Of a stretch of 64,000 bases of DNA, positions 63,301 through 64,000 are shown piece after piece (the stretch's first letter is position 1; every line of letters starts with the position of its first letter). The DNA lies in contig OZ316896.1 of the NCBI GenBank assembly GCA_973895155.1, forward strand, positions 20,770,001-20,834,000, given 5' to 3'. Both the position numbers and the translations under genes were made by a program. Below the pieces are notes generated by a model. It was not told the DNA's origin and did not search any database. It saw only the letters and a program-made list of their open reading frames with translations. Origin of the DNA: Marsupella aquatica. Lineage: Eukaryota; Marchantiophyta.

Positions 63301-63875
63301 GTTCTCACGAGAGGGGCCAGTCTGCTTCTCGCAATCCGAACAGAGATGAAGAGATGAAGCTCATGAAGGCACAGTGTTTTGATCTAGTCAGCAATGCTTT
63401 AAAGCCCATGTTTGAAAAGGGCATCATTGGTAACCCATCCTCTCTCTGACTTTGGGATTGGAATGCTTTTCATCCACTATTGATGCTTACGTTGTTCATA
63501 GTCTTTGTCGCTGTTGTACGTTGATGACTGCCTTTATCTTTTTATCGATGATCCTTGCTTTATTCGATGATCCTTGCTATAGTCAATAATACTTGCTTTC
63601 CTCGCTGAGAATGTTGGTTCTTGGAACATCGTTTGAATGCAGATAGGAATCAGTTCAAGGAACTTGCCAGGTCTGCAACGCATACCATCTTGTCGTCTCT
63701 CGGCGTGCCCGGATTGAAGCATGAAATAGAAGTAGTGGCGGTGGGGACTATTTCATGTGATCACGAACAGCCAACTTCATCCAGTTTAATCCCTGGATGT
63801 TGTACTCCATGTGTTCAGCGCCATGTGAAGAGATTTGTGAAAAGCCTTGTGAAGGAAAAAATACAGCAGAAGTAG
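60336..63875 (+). CDS. PHD and RING finger protein, three exons
   Basis: Exon 1 (60336-60911): basic start MARITRRRRKRAKYLP, acidic and Gln-rich stretch, then a C3HC4 RING finger CGICLSEGG...CCDHFFCFACIMEW...CPMCKQRF and the end FRIPTRDQ. Exon 2 (61593-63429): VYEPSEEEIRLF, a C4HC3 PHD finger CTECQEAGDEG...CDRCDAAAHTYC...WFCHAC, an acidic patch, and a long Ser/Arg-rich disordered region with repeats. Exon 3 (63643-63875): RNQFKELARSATHTILSSLG to ...KEKIQQK. Both junction phases fit (CAG|GTC; ATT G|AT). Plant relatives with RING followed by PHD are annotated as PHD and RING finger proteins, likely nuclear with E3 ubiquitin-ligase or histone-reading roles (inferred from the domains). The basic C-terminal block (CCTPCVQRHVKRFVKSLVKE) is conserved-looking. 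The start codon could lie elsewhere, but this ATG directly precedes a basic segment. Confidence 0.9.
63022..63290 (+). repeat. Three in-frame coding repeats of about 33 residues in the PHD-RING protein
   Basis: The protein motif SILDDKDNSRGS.G..TR.REA appears three times: LRSILDDKDNSRGSGGVTTR, HSILDDKDNSRGSTGVVTR and RSILDDKENSNSRASTGPTTR. They lie in the disordered region of exon 2. Function unknown; it could be a repeated short docking motif. Confidence 0.85.
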
Positions 63876-64000
63876 TCATTTCTGAAGGTGGATACGACTG
63901 GCTAAACTTTCATCAGCTGTTGCTTGGATCTCCAAGCAAGGGCTAGAGGTCGAGCTTTAGAAAGCCGTAGTTTTGTTCCTTCATTATGCTTGGCGATGTC

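Overview
The window is nuclear DNA of a land plant. The evidence is a chloroplast-assembly protein of the LPA2 type, a plant-type CAND1 spread over about 28 short exons with GT..AG introns, an organelle-type isoleucyl-tRNA synthetase, a Copia retrotransposon whose primer site matches plant initiator tRNA-Met, Helitron ends and telomere-like TTTAGGG words. A probable CFAP97/Hemingway cilium-type domain on the minus strand hints at a plant with swimming sperm (bryophyte, lycophyte or fern), but the species cannot be named from sequence alone.

Layout. 1-6.6 kb: 3' part of an organellar isoleucyl-tRNA synthetase gene (+) with two apparent single-base frame breaks. 7.7-8.5 kb: intronless RNase H1 (-). 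8.9-14.5 kb: gene-poor repeat DNA with two Helitron 3' ends and tRNA-derived SINE-like pieces. 14.5-21.3 kb: complete Copia retrotransposon (LTRs, PBS, PPT, 5-bp target duplication) whose coding region carries several stops and frame breaks. 22.1-22.85 kb: decayed Helitron with a PIF1-like helicase piece. 23.1-34.8 kb: apparently intact CAND1 (+). 34.9-44.5 kb: repeat-rich DNA without a convincing gene. 44.2-46.5 kb: triple tandem repeat, repeated leader and LPA2 (+). 46.85-48.8 kb: broken partial copy of CAND1 with a MITE inside it. 50.1-52.0 kb: a second copy of the leader, then a PRELI/MSF1 gene (+). 53.0-55.2 kb (-): probable CFAP97-like gene and an unassigned acidic C-terminal exon. 55.3-55.7 kb (-): a two-exon gene for a 47-residue conserved small protein. 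56.0-59.2 kb: repeats and Helitron ends. 59.2-63.9 kb: PHD+RING finger gene (+).

The genes are an ordinary mix of plant housekeeping functions: organellar translation, RNA/DNA hybrid removal, cullin-ligase recycling, photosystem II assembly, mitochondrial lipid transfer and chromatin/ubiquitin. They form no operon-like system. The most informative structure is in local duplication: LPA2 and the PRELI gene have homologous 5' leaders of about 0.7 kb, and a 2-kb slice of CAND1 was copied between them. One Helitron family also ties together five dispersed ends and the degenerate AAAGATGT arrays.

All splice sites and similarities were read by eye; no search or alignment program was run.
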